From the NCBI RefSeq assembly GCF_030345705.1, contig NZ_JAUASW010000001.1:2294001-2358000 (forward strand): a stretch of DNA of 64,000 nt, read 5' to 3'. Positions 33,359-41,594 of this stretch are shown here, piece by piece. Made by a program: the position numbers and the translations under genes. The stretch's first letter is position 1, and each line of letters begins with the position of its first letter. The stretch is from Pelomonas sp. SE-A7 (GTDB taxonomy: Bacteria > Pseudomonadota > Gammaproteobacteria > Burkholderiales > Burkholderiaceae_C). The notes beneath the pieces are model-generated. The model did not search any database. It worked only from the letters and a program-made list of their open reading frames with translations, and was not told where the DNA came from.

Positions 33359-35086
33359 TCAGTCGGTCTCGGAAAACATCGCCCGCTGCCGGCCGTCGTT
33401 CTTGGCGCGGTACATGGCCTGGTCGGCCGCGGCGATCAGCTCGGTGGCATTGCCGCCGTTCTCCGGATAGCGGGACACGCCGATGCTGGCACCGGCCACC
33501 AGCTGGGCCTCGCCGAACATCACCGGCTGGGCCAGGGCCTCCAGCACCTTGTGGGTCACGGCCGTGATCGCCTCCGGATCGTCCGTGTGGTCCAGCAGGA
33601 TCACGAACTCGTCGCCACCCATGCGGGCCACGGTGTCGACCTCGCGCACCAGCTGGCGCAGCCGCTGGGCCAGGGTGCGCAGCACGGCGTCGCCGGCCGC
33701 ATGGCCCAGGCTGTCGTTGATGTCCTTGAAGTTGTCCAGGTCGATGAACAGCATGGCCAGGCGGCCGCCGTTGCGCTTGGCATGGGCCAGCGCATGGTCC
33801 AGCCGCTCCAGCAGCACGCGGCGGTTGCACAGGCCGGTCAGGCTGTCGTGGCTGGCCAGGTGGTCCAGCTCGCGCTGCTTGTGCTCCAGCGAATCGATCT
33901 GCGCACCGATCTGCTGCTGCATGTGGTCGATTGAGCGGGCCAGCAGGCCGATCTCGTCGTCTCTATCCATGGGCAGCACGCCGGCCTGCTCTCGGCCGCT
34001 GGCGAAACGCTGGACCGCGATCACGATCTGCGCGATCGGGCGCGACAGGGCCTGGGCCAGCAGGAAGGCCAGCAGCAGGGCCAGGGCGCTGAAGGCAATG
34101 ACGATGCGGACGCTGACGCGGCCCAGGTTCTCGGCCTCGCGCAGCACCTGGTCCAGTGGCACGGACAGGCCGAGGATGAACTCGTCCTCGCTGTGCAACG
34201 TGCCCTGCGGCTGGCGCACGAAGGCGGCCACCAGGCCCGCGCCATCGCCCGGCTCCAGCGTGGTCACCAGCTGGACTGGCGCGCCGGGCTTCTTCTCAAC
34301 CAGCTCGACCGTGGCCGGAAAGTCCTGCTGCAGCAGGGCGCTCTGGCCGCGGTCGAAGGCAAAGGCCTTGCTGCGGTCCGGATGGATCAGGAACTCGCCC
34401 ACGCTGTTGACCAGGTAGAGCCTGAGGCCCTGCGGCAGGTCGGCACCGAGCTGGTCGAACAGGCGGTCCAGATCGAGGTTGATCACCACCAGGCCCAGCG
34501 GCCGGCCATCGTCGCCGCGCACCGGGGCCGCCACCTGCAGCGAAGGCTTGTCCAGGCCGGCGTGGGCGCCGACCTCGTGGTTGATCACGGCCCGCGAGAC
34601 ATAGACCGCGCCCAGCGGCAGGCGCAGGGTCTCGAAGACATAGGGATAGTGGCCCTTCTCCTGCAGGTCCTCCTCGGCGATGCGCAGCACGCCGGCGCTG
34701 TCACGGTCCACCCTCAGCCTTTCCAGGCCATGGTCGGCCGCGCCTATCAGGCGCATCTGGTAGTACTCGGGATGGGTGTCCAGCATGCGCTTGAACAGCA
34801 GGGCACTGTTGGTTTCGCTGCGCGATTGGATCGCCGGGTCGCTGCGGGTCAGCAGCCGCGCCGCCATCGGATGCTCGGCGAACAGCTGGGCGTCGCGCGC
34901 CGTGTTTTCCAGGCCCACGGAGAGCTGGCGCACCAGCACGCGGGTAGCGGTCAGCAGCCGCTCCTCGGCGGCGGCCACCAGCAGCTGGCGGCTGGCCGAG
35001 TAGCCGTAGTAGCCGGTCAGGCCGGCCGCGAGCACACCAACGGCGGCCAGCGCCAGCCCAATGCGCCAGGCAATGCCGAGCTTCAT
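33359..35086 (-). CDS. Membrane diguanylate cyclase with periplasmic sensor and HAMP
   Basis: This 575-residue protein has a transmembrane helix at about 10-30, a periplasmic Cache-like sensor (about 30-325), a second helix at about 335-360, a HAMP domain and a GGDEF domain (about 410-570). The active site G-G-D-E-F is intact at 490-494, and the inhibitory I-site R-E-V-D lies at 481-484, five residues ahead. It should make c-di-GMP under product feedback. The ATG overlaps the TGA of the upstream solute-binding protein gene (35083-35086), so both are translated together. The binding protein probably presents a ligand to the sensor domain; compare NspS/MbaA of Vibrio. Confidence 0.94.
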   Translation of the reverse strand: MKLGIAWRIGLALAAVGVLAAGLTGYYGYSASRQLLVAAAEERLLTATRVLVRQLSVGLENTARDAQLFAEHPMAARLLTRSDPAIQSRSETNSALLFKRMLDTHPEYYQMRLIGAADHGLERLRVDRDSAGVLRIAEEDLQEKGHYPYVFETLRLPLGAVYVSRAVINHEVGAHAGLDKPSLQVAAPVRGDDGRPLGLVVINLDLDRLFDQLGADLPQGLRLYLVNSVGEFLIHPDRSKAFAFDRGQSALLQQDFPATVELVEKKPGAPVQLVTTLEPGDGAGLVAAFVRQPQGTLHSEDEFILGLSVPLDQVLREAENLGRVSVRIVIAFSALALLLAFLLAQALSRPIAQIVIAVQRFASGREQAGVLPMDRDDEIGLLARSIDHMQQQIGAQIDSLEHKQRELDHLASHDSLTGLCNRRVLLERLDHALAHAKRNGGRLAMLFIDLDNFKDINDSLGHAAGDAVLRTLAQRLRQLVREVDTVARMGGDEFVILLDHTDDPEAITAVTHKVLEALAQPVMFGEAQLVAGASIGVSRYPENGGNATELIAAADQAMYRAKNDGRQRAMFSETD

Positions 35087-36165
35087 GGCGCCAGCACCCG
35101 GGCCGCCCGGTCGCCCGAGCGTATGCGCGACCACATCAGCTCGCGCTGGCCGGCATCCTCGACCGGCTCCAGCCACAGCAGACGGTGGGCACCGGCGCTG
35201 GCGGCCGATTCGGCCGTGGTGGCGGCCAGGCCCTGGCGGCTGACCAGCAGGCTGCTGGCCTGGCGGCCCAGCAGGTGGTCGATCCAGGCATGGGCCAGGG
35301 CGCGCTGCCGGGACGCCGCCGGGATGGCCCAGCAGTCCAGCCAGGCCAGGGCACCTTCACGCGGGATCGCGTAACCCACGTCGGCCCCGGCGGCCTTGAG
35401 CAGCTGGTACTGCTGGCGGCCGTAGTTGGCATACATCAGGGCCGCGCCATGGCGCTGGAACAGCTTCACCGACTCGTTGGGTTCACTGTAGAAGCCCAGC
35501 ACATTGCGGCGCAGCTCGATCAGCTTGTCCACCGCCTTGGGCCGCAGGGCGGGCGGCAGCCGGAACGGCGATTCGGCGCCCAGCATCTGGGCCGCCAGCG
35601 AGAAGTTGTGGCTGCCGCCGTTGTAGGCGATGACCTTGCCCTGCCAGCGCGGATCCCACAGGGCCTGCAGCGAGTCCGGCGGCTGGCTGAACTGGTGGCG
35701 GTCGTAGATCAGCCCCATTTCCGCATAGGTGAAGGGAATCGCCAGCACCTTGGCCTCGGCACCGTGGCCGGCAACCAGGCCAGGAATCGCCGCCCGGTCG
35801 CGAAAGCGCGGCAATTGCTGCCGGGCGTTGGGAACCAGCGCGGGATCGACTGGCTGGACCAGACCGGCGGCTCGGTAGCGCTGCAACTCGGCCGTGTTGA
35901 CAGCAAACACGTCGAAGGCGGGCCCGGCTCTCTGGCTGAGCTTGTGCCAGAGCGCCTCGTCGGTATCGATGACGGTCAGCTCGACCTTGGCGCCGGTCTT
36001 CTTCTCGAAGGCCTGCACCACCTCCGGCTCGGCATAGCCGGGCCAGGCAAGCACCCGCAAGGTCTGACCTGCGGCCCAGGCGGCGCCGGCGGGCAGCCCG
36101 GCCAGAAGCAGGGCGCACAGCGCGCGGCGCGACACTGCTGACAGCGGCAGTCGGCATCCATCCAT
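35083..36165 (-). CDS. Periplasmic polyamine-type solute-binding protein
   Basis: This 360-residue protein has an Arg-rich N-terminus and signal peptide (S-R-R-A-L-C-A-L-L-L-A-G, cleavage near A-W-A-A-G). The mature sequence starts T-L-R-V-L-A-W-P-G-Y and contains A-F-E-K-K-T-G-A-K-V, P-F-T-Y-A-E-M-G-L-I-Y and Y-N-G-G-S-H-N-F, matching family 1/PotD-like binding proteins for polyamines and similar solutes. No ABC permease or ATPase gene is near; instead the next gene is a membrane diguanylate cyclase, overlapping by ATGA. It is therefore likely a sensory rather than a transport component. The ATG at 36165 is chosen because it gives a normal signal peptide; its Shine-Dalgarno is weak. Confidence 0.83.
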   Translation of the reverse strand: MDGCRLPLSAVSRRALCALLLAGLPAGAAWAAGQTLRVLAWPGYAEPEVVQAFEKKTGAKVELTVIDTDEALWHKLSQRAGPAFDVFAVNTAELQRYRAAGLVQPVDPALVPNARQQLPRFRDRAAIPGLVAGHGAEAKVLAIPFTYAEMGLIYDRHQFSQPPDSLQALWDPRWQGKVIAYNGGSHNFSLAAQMLGAESPFRLPPALRPKAVDKLIELRRNVLGFYSEPNESVKLFQRHGAALMYANYGRQQYQLLKAAGADVGYAIPREGALAWLDCWAIPAASRQRALAHAWIDHLLGRQASSLLVSRQGLAATTAESAASAGAHRLLWLEPVEDAGQRELMWSRIRSGDRAARVLAP

Positions 36166-36234
36166 GGAGCCATCGTAGATGATGCGACGATCGGCTCCCG
36201 GCCCCCCAAAGGACGCATTGGCGCGCAATTCCGC

Positions 36235-36783
36235 ATGACCAGCCCCAGTTTCCACTCCGTGACCGCAGCATGGCTGACACTCGCCGCCCTGCCTGCGCAG
36301 GCCGGCCCCGACCCGGGATGGACCGACCCGCAGTCCGGCCTGGTCTGGGCCCGCTGTGTGGAGGGCATGCAGTGGAACGGCAAGACCTGCACCGGCGAGC
36401 CGCTTCTGCTGACCCTGCCGCAGGCCCTGGCCCGCGCCGCGGCCCGCGCCAAGGAGGACGGCCTGGCCTGGCGTCTGCCACGCATTCCCGAGTTCCGCCG
36501 CCTGGTCGAGAAGGCGGGCCGCCCGCCGGGGCTGGATGCGGCCGTGTTCCCCGCCGCGCCGCGCGACTGGCATTGGACGGCCACGGTCAATGCAACGCAG
36601 GCCCGGTCCAACCCCTACAACTACGGTACCGTGATGAATGGCGGCAAGGCCGAGGGCACCTCCTTCATGCTGGGCTGGGCCTTGAACACGCGCAGCGCCG
36701 AGACCAGCGGCGAGATTCCCAAGAGCCGACCGTTACCAGTTCGGCTGCTGCATGCCCCGGCCAGCGAGCCGAGCCCGCGATAA
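36235..36783 (+). CDS. Exported DUF1566-type protein
   Basis: This 182-residue protein has a signal peptide (cleavage near P-A-Q-A-G) and a single DUF1566-like domain. Landmarks are G-L-V-W-A-R-C-V-E-G-M-Q-W near residue 36, W-R-L-P-R-I-P-E-F-R-R-L near 79 and W-H-W-T-A-T near 112, where DUF1566 proteins usually read W-R-L-P-T-x-x-E-L and Y-W-T-S-T. Two cysteines could pair. The domain occurs in secreted and surface proteins of unknown function. It stands divergent from the solute-binding protein gene with a 69 bp gap and 42 bp before the MurA paralogue. Confidence 0.8.
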   Translation: MTSPSFHSVTAAWLTLAALPAQAGPDPGWTDPQSGLVWARCVEGMQWNGKTCTGEPLLLTLPQALARAAARAKEDGLAWRLPRIPEFRRLVEKAGRPPGLDAAVFPAAPRDWHWTATVNATQARSNPYNYGTVMNGGKAEGTSFMLGWALNTRSAETSGEIPKSRPLPVRLLHAPASEPSPR

Positions 36784-36825
36784 TCGGCCTTCCCTGCAGT
36801 CCCCAGCCTCCCGGATCCCTTTCCC

Positions 36826-38130
36826 ATGTCCAACCTGATCGTTCACGGCGGCACGCCCCTGGCCGGCCGCATCATTCCGTCGGCCAACAAGAACGCCGTG
36901 CTGCCCATCCTGTGCGGCACCCTGCTGAGCGCCGAACCGATACGGCTGCGTGGCGTGCCCGAGATCACCGACGTCAAGAAGATCGTCGAGGTGTTCCGCA
37001 AGCTCGGCAGCGAGGTCGAGATCGACTTCAAGACCGGCATCCTGGACGTGCACCACAAGAACACCCGCTTCGACCCGGCCGTGGACCGCCTGCCCGAAGA
37101 GATGCGCTCGTCCATCATGCTGGTGCCCGGCCTGATGGCCCGCTTCGGCGCCGCCCGCGTGGAGGACGACGTCAAGGGCTGCACCCTGGGCGCCCGCGAG
37201 ATCGATCCGCATGTAGAGGTGTTCCAGCGCTTCGGCGCCGAGGTCGAGCGCCTCAGCGACGGCTTGCTGTGCACGGTGGCCGGCAAGCTGCGCGCCAACG
37301 ACCACTGGACCGACTACGCCTCGGTCACCACCACCGAGAACTTCGTGCTCTGCGCCGCGCTGGCGGCCGGCACCTCGACGCTGATGAACGCGGCCAGCGA
37401 ACCGCATGTGCAGGAGTTCTGCCAGTTCATGGTGATGCTGGGCGCCCAGATCGAAGGTCTGGGCACTTCGCGCCTGAAGATCACCGGCATCGATGCGCTC
37501 AAGGGCGGCGAGTTCACGTTCGCCGAGGACTTCCACGAAATCGTCACCTTCCTGGCCCTGGGCGCCATCACCGGCGGCGAGGTGCAGGTCAAGAATTCGC
37601 AGCCCGAGCAGTTCCCGCTGATCGACCGCACCTTTGCCAAGTTCGGCGTGCAGATCATTCACGAGAATGGCTGGTCGCGCTCGGTCACCGAAGGCGGCAA
37701 GCTCAAGGTGAAGGAACCCTTCACCCGCAACATCCTGCAGAAGGTCGAGGCCGCGCCCTGGCCCTACCTGCCGGTGGACCTGCTGCCCATCTTCGTTGCA
37801 CTTGGCGTCAAGGCCGAGGGCAGCGTGATGTTCTGGAACAAGGTCTACGACGGCGCCATGGGCTGGACCTCGGAGCTGTCCAAGTTCGGCGCCCATGCCT
37901 TCCTGTCGGACCCGCACCGCATGGTCACCTTCGGCGGCAAGCCGCTGGCGGCGGCCGAGGTGGAGAGCCCCTACATCATCCGCGTGGCCATTGCCCTCCT
38001 GATGGTGGCGGCCAGCATCCCGGGCAAGTCGGTGATACGCAATGCCACGCCGATACGCCGCGCCCATCCGCATTTCGTCGAGAACATCTGCGGCCTGGGC
38101 GCGCAGATCGAGTGGGTCGAAGGCGATTGA
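36826..38130 (+). CDS. murA: Divergent MurA-family UDP-GlcNAc 1-carboxyvinyltransferase
   Basis: This 434-residue EPSP-synthase-fold protein would transfer enolpyruvate from PEP to UDP-GlcNAc, the first committed step of peptidoglycan synthesis. Conserved landmarks are S-A-N-K-N-A-V-L-P near residue 19 (Lys-Asn pair), G-C-T-L-G-A-R-E-I-D near 121 (equivalent to the fosfomycin-target Cys115), L-P-V-D-L-L near 322 (catalytic Asp) and I-I-R-V-A-I-A near 386 in place of the usual D-L-R-A-S-A. The C-terminal I-R-R-A-H-P-H-F differs from the common I-x-R-G-Y-E. It is not beside his genes, as the standard murA is in betaproteobacteria, so it is likely a second paralogue, possibly with altered substrate. 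Confidence 0.72.
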   Translation: MSNLIVHGGTPLAGRIIPSANKNAVLPILCGTLLSAEPIRLRGVPEITDVKKIVEVFRKLGSEVEIDFKTGILDVHHKNTRFDPAVDRLPEEMRSSIMLVPGLMARFGAARVEDDVKGCTLGAREIDPHVEVFQRFGAEVERLSDGLLCTVAGKLRANDHWTDYASVTTTENFVLCAALAAGTSTLMNAASEPHVQEFCQFMVMLGAQIEGLGTSRLKITGIDALKGGEFTFAEDFHEIVTFLALGAITGGEVQVKNSQPEQFPLIDRTFAKFGVQIIHENGWSRSVTEGGKLKVKEPFTRNILQKVEAAPWPYLPVDLLPIFVALGVKAEGSVMFWNKVYDGAMGWTSELSKFGAHAFLSDPHRMVTFGGKPLAAAEVESPYIIRVAIALLMVAASIPGKSVIRNATPIRRAHPHFVENICGLGAQIEWVEGD

Positions 38131-38133
38131 TCC

Positions 38134-39024
38134 ATGAAACGCTGGGGCGGCGCGCTGGCGCTGCTGATCTTTTCGGCCTCCGCCCTAGCGGGAGGCGAGC
38201 CTCAGGTACCGACCCTGCGCTGGCTGGTGCAGGACATGCCGCCGCATTTCTCCTATGCCAACGGCCATGCGCCGCGCAATGCCGACGACCTCGGCAACGG
38301 TGAGATCTCGGGCTTCCTGAAGCTGCTGATCCAGCGGCTGCCGCAGTACCGGCACGAGTTCGTCGAGGCTGGCTTGCCGCGCTTCGAGACCCTGGTCCGC
38401 CAGGGCGAGACCTTGTGCTCGGCGCTGCACTTGCGCCGGCCGGAGCGTCTCGAGTGGCTGTACTTCACCGAGCTCTACCCGCCGCTTTTTTCGCGCCAGA
38501 TCCACGTGGTCGTGCACAAGGACAAACTGGCCAACTTCGAGCTCCGGGGCCAGCCGCTGCAGTTGAAGGAGCTGCTGCAAAGGCGGGACCTGGTCGGCCT
38601 TCTGCCGCGCGACCGCGCCTTCGGCGGCCGCATTGACAGCCTGCTGCGCGAAGCCGGGAGCAATGCTCCGGCCACCGTGGTCAGCGGGCGTGGCATGCAG
38701 TTGCTCACGATGCTCAGAGCCCATCGCATGGATTGGACGCTGGAGTACCCGTCCGTGGTGGATTCGCTGGGCGGTGGCGAACTGGTGTCCCTGCCACTGG
38801 CCGAAGGTCGCAGCACGGCCGTGGCCACGCTGGCCTGCAGCCGCAATGCCGAGGGCAAGCAACGCATAGAGGCGATTGACGCCGCGGTCCGCAAGCTGGC
38901 CCAGGACGCCCACCGCGATGCCTGGATACGGAGCTGGCGCGGCGACTCGGTCGACGAGGCCGAGCGTCGCAGCATCCTGCGCTACATGGACGAGCGCGCC
39001 CGCGGCGGCTCGCGGGTCGAATAG
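38134..39024 (+). CDS. Periplasmic binding-protein-like protein (amino-acid-binding fold)
   Basis: This 296-residue protein has a signal peptide (MKRWGGALALLIFSASALAG). The mature part has the type II binding-protein pattern L-R-W-L-V-Q-D-M-P-P-H-F-S-Y near residue 27 and G-F-L-K-L-L-I-Q near 65, then L-H-L-R-R-P-E-R near 96 and V-V-V-H-K-D-K near 125. It resembles family 3-type periplasmic proteins seen without transporters in Burkholderiales and Pseudomonas. No permease is adjacent. It is 3 bp after the MurA gene and overlaps the next gene by one base, so a three-gene operon is likely. The ligand is unknown. Confidence 0.77.
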   Translation: MKRWGGALALLIFSASALAGGEPQVPTLRWLVQDMPPHFSYANGHAPRNADDLGNGEISGFLKLLIQRLPQYRHEFVEAGLPRFETLVRQGETLCSALHLRRPERLEWLYFTELYPPLFSRQIHVVVHKDKLANFELRGQPLQLKELLQRRDLVGLLPRDRAFGGRIDSLLREAGSNAPATVVSGRGMQLLTMLRAHRMDWTLEYPSVVDSLGGGELVSLPLAEGRSTAVATLACSRNAEGKQRIEAIDAAVRKLAQDAHRDAWIRSWRGDSVDEAERRSILRYMDERARGGSRVE

Positions 39025-39944
39025 TGAGCCGGCCGGCCAAGCCGGAACTGCCGCTGCTCCATGGCGTCAACGCCAGCGCCGTAGCGTGCCCGGCCGGGCC
39101 CTGGCTGCTGCTGCTCGACTTCCTGGCCGAGCGCCTTTCGCTGGTCGCTCGCGAGGATTGGCTGGCTCGCATGGAACGCGGCGAGGTGCTGGACGAACAG
39201 GGCCAGGTCTTGCCTGCGGCGACGCCCTATCGACAGGGCCGGCGCGTCTTCTATTACCGGCTGCTGGACCACGAGGACCCGATTCCTTTCGAAGCCCGCG
39301 TGCTGTTCCGCGACGAGCAGCTGCTGGTCGTCGACAAGCCGCATTTCCTGCCGGTCACGCCCAAGGGCCGCTACGTGCAGCAGACCCTGCTGGTGCGACT
39401 GCAGCGCGAGCTGGGCATCGGCACGCTGAGCCCTATCCACCGACTCGACCGCGAGACCGCCGGGTTGACGTTGTTCAGTCTGCAGCCAGCGCAGCGCGAC
39501 GCCTACCAGCGACTGTTCCGCGAGCGTCTCGTCGAGAAGGTGTACGAGGCGATTGCCCCGGCACCACCACTGGACCTGACCCTGCCCATGAATTGCCGCA
39601 GCCGACTTGTAGAACGCGAGGGCGAGGCCTTCATGCAGATGCAGCAGCTGCCGGGCGAGCCGAATGCCGAAACCCGCATCGCCATGATCGAAACGCTGGC
39701 GGGCGGCCTGGCCCGCTACGAGTTGCGCCCGAGGACCGGCATCAAGCATCAGCTGCGCGCGCAGATGAACGCGCTGGGCCTGCCCATCCTCGGCGACCGC
39801 ATTTATCCGGTGCTGCAGCCGGTGGAGGATCGGCCGGACTATTCGCGGCCGCTGCAGCTGCTGGCGCGCCGCATCGCCTTCGAGGATCCGCTCAGCGGCC
39901 AGCCTCGGTCATTCGAATCGGGAATGCGCCTGATGGCGCCTTGA
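39024..39944 (+). CDS. RluA-family RNA pseudouridine synthase
   Basis: This 306-residue protein has the RluA catalytic motif I-H-R-L-D-R-E-T-A-G near residue 140, whose Asp attacks the target uridine. It also has V-V-D-K-P-H-F-L-P-V near 106 and R-T-G-I-K-H-Q-L-R-A-Q-M near 237, all family landmarks. A degenerate S4-like region precedes them (L-D-F-L-A-E-R-L near 30). The start is a GTG that overlaps the TAG of the preceding gene by one base. Target RNA cannot be told from the sequence; it groups with the RluA/TruC-like branch lacking a strong S4 domain. Confidence 0.9.
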   Translation: MSRPAKPELPLLHGVNASAVACPAGPWLLLLDFLAERLSLVAREDWLARMERGEVLDEQGQVLPAATPYRQGRRVFYYRLLDHEDPIPFEARVLFRDEQLLVVDKPHFLPVTPKGRYVQQTLLVRLQRELGIGTLSPIHRLDRETAGLTLFSLQPAQRDAYQRLFRERLVEKVYEAIAPAPPLDLTLPMNCRSRLVEREGEAFMQMQQLPGEPNAETRIAMIETLAGGLARYELRPRTGIKHQLRAQMNALGLPILGDRIYPVLQPVEDRPDYSRPLQLLARRIAFEDPLSGQPRSFESGMRLMAP

Positions 39945-39953
39945 GGGAGCGGC

Positions 39954-40772
39954 TCAGCGGCCGTGCGACTGGGCCTCGAGCACCTGCTCGCTGACCCGGC
40001 GCGCGGCCCGCAGCACCAGGGTCTCGTCCATCTGGGCCTGGGCCGCCATGCTCTGGGCCACCGCCTCCAGTTCGCCTGGCTCGTTCATCAGCACCCAGGC
40101 CAGGGCCGAGATCGCGCAGATGGAGCGGCGCTGGATGGCTTCGCCCAGCACCATGGTGTCTTGGACCTGCACGTGGAAACGCACGCTGGACACGGCGGCG
40201 GGGGCGAGGCCCCAGCTCTCGCAAAGCGCGGCGCCGAGGGCATCGTGGCTGACACCGAAGGCCGTGTGTTCCAGCTGCACCAGCTCGGCATCACGCGTGG
40301 CCGCGCGCAGCATGGACGGATAGTGGGCCGGCGCATGGCGGTAAAGCACGGCCTTGCCGCATTCCTCGAACAGGCCGGCCGAATGCGCGGCCCAGGGATC
40401 GACGCCCAGCATCTGACCCATGCGGCCCATCAGCAGGCCACGCTGCGAGGCGCGGGTCCAGACCGGCTCCAGCTCGACGGCCGGCGGAAATGCGGCGCGC
40501 AGCCCCATCTCGAAGGTGATGGCCGAGACCTCGCGCATGCCCAGATAAGTCAGCGCCTGGTGCACGGTCTGCACCCGGCCCTTGAGGCCGTAGAGCGAGG
40601 AGTTGACCGCCTTGAGCACGGCGGCCGCCAGGGCCATGTCCGACTCGATCAGGGTGGTCAGCGCCTGCAGATCGACATCCTCGGCCGCCATCAGCAGGGA
40701 GAGCTTGACCAGCACTTCGGGCTGGGTCGGGATCTCGATGTCTAGCGAGCGCAGTTGAGGATCGACGGGCAT
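39954..40772 (-). CDS. HDOD-domain signalling protein
   Basis: This 272-residue cytosolic protein consists mainly of an HDOD domain: I-P-T-Q-P-E-V-L-V-K-L near residue 14, L-I-E-S-D-M-A-L-A-A-A-V-L-K-A-V-N-S near 41, and the A-L-T-Y-L-G-M-R-E-V helix near 73, followed by H-S-A-G-L-F-E-E-C-G near 130. HDOD domains resemble HD hydrolases but lack the metal ligands; they act as regulatory partners in two-component, c-di-GMP and chemotaxis networks. No fused output domain is present. It converges on the pseudouridine synthase gene with a 9 bp gap. Confidence 0.88.
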   Translation of the reverse strand: MPVDPQLRSLDIEIPTQPEVLVKLSLLMAAEDVDLQALTTLIESDMALAAAVLKAVNSSLYGLKGRVQTVHQALTYLGMREVSAITFEMGLRAAFPPAVELEPVWTRASQRGLLMGRMGQMLGVDPWAAHSAGLFEECGKAVLYRHAPAHYPSMLRAATRDAELVQLEHTAFGVSHDALGAALCESWGLAPAAVSSVRFHVQVQDTMVLGEAIQRRSICAISALAWVLMNEPGELEAVAQSMAAQAQMDETLVLRAARRVSEQVLEAQSHGR

Positions 40773-40832
40773 GGTGCTGGATTGTGAGAGCGGGACGACG
40801 GGCTGCGCAATGGTAGCCGTACTAGGTCAGGC

Positions 40833-41594
40833 TCAGCGCAGGAAAGCATCCCACGCGGTCTTCAGAATCAGCGCGCCCACCACGCAGATGAACATGACTC
40901 TGACGAAGCCGGCACCACGCGCCAGGGCCAGCCGCGTGCCAATGAGACTTCCGGTCACATTGGTTACCGCCATCACCGCCGCCACATGCCACCAGACGTG
41001 ACCCTTGAGCGCGAACAGCAGCAGCGCCGCGGCATTGGTGGCCGTGTTCAGCAGCTTGGCACTGGCCGAGGCATGGAGGAAGTCGAAGCCCAGCAGGCGC
41101 ACAAACAGGAAGACGAAGAAGCTGCCGGTGCCGGGACCGAAGAAGCCGTCGTAGAAGCCGATGACCAGGCCGATCAGGCTGGCAATGAGGGCTTGCGCCC
41201 GACCGTCAAAGCGCGGGGCATGCTCGCGGCCGAGATCTTTGCGCGCCAAGGTGTAGACGAACACCGCCACCAGGATCAGTGGCAAGGCCTTGCGCAGGCC
41301 GTCGGGGCTGATCTGGGTCACGGCCCAGGCGCCGACAAAGCTGCCGACCAGTGCCGCACCAGCCGCCGGGAGCAAGGCCGACCAGGGCAGATCCACCCGG
41401 CGCGCGTACTGCCACGTGGCCCAGCCCGTGCCCCAGATCGCGCCGCCCTTGTTGGTGCCGAACAGCGTGGCCGGCGCCGCCTGCGGGAACACGCCGAACA
41501 GCGCGGGCACGAGGATCAGGCCCCCACCGCCGACGACGGCATCGATGAAACCGGCCAGCAAGGAGGCCAGGGCCGCGACGGCGATTTCAAACAT
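40833..41594 (-). CDS. TauE/SafE-family membrane permease
   Basis: This 253-residue protein has about seven or eight hydrophobic helices. The N-terminal signature L-A-G-F-I-D-A-V-V-G-G-G-G-L-I-L-V-P and the repeat-related G-F-Y-D-G-F-F-G-P-G-T-G-S-F near residue 150 are hallmarks of the TauE/SafE (DUF81) family, which exports or imports sulfoacetate, sulfite and related anions. The two halves are an internal duplication. The ATG at 41594 begins the first helix; no strong Shine-Dalgarno is visible, and an in-frame extension of about 20 residues is possible. A 60 bp gap separates it from the HDOD gene. Confidence 0.88.
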   Translation of the reverse strand: MFEIAVAALASLLAGFIDAVVGGGGLILVPALFGVFPQAAPATLFGTNKGGAIWGTGWATWQYARRVDLPWSALLPAAGAALVGSFVGAWAVTQISPDGLRKALPLILVAVFVYTLARKDLGREHAPRFDGRAQALIASLIGLVIGFYDGFFGPGTGSFFVFLFVRLLGFDFLHASASAKLLNTATNAAALLLFALKGHVWWHVAAVMAVTNVTGSLIGTRLALARGAGFVRVMFICVVGALILKTAWDAFLR

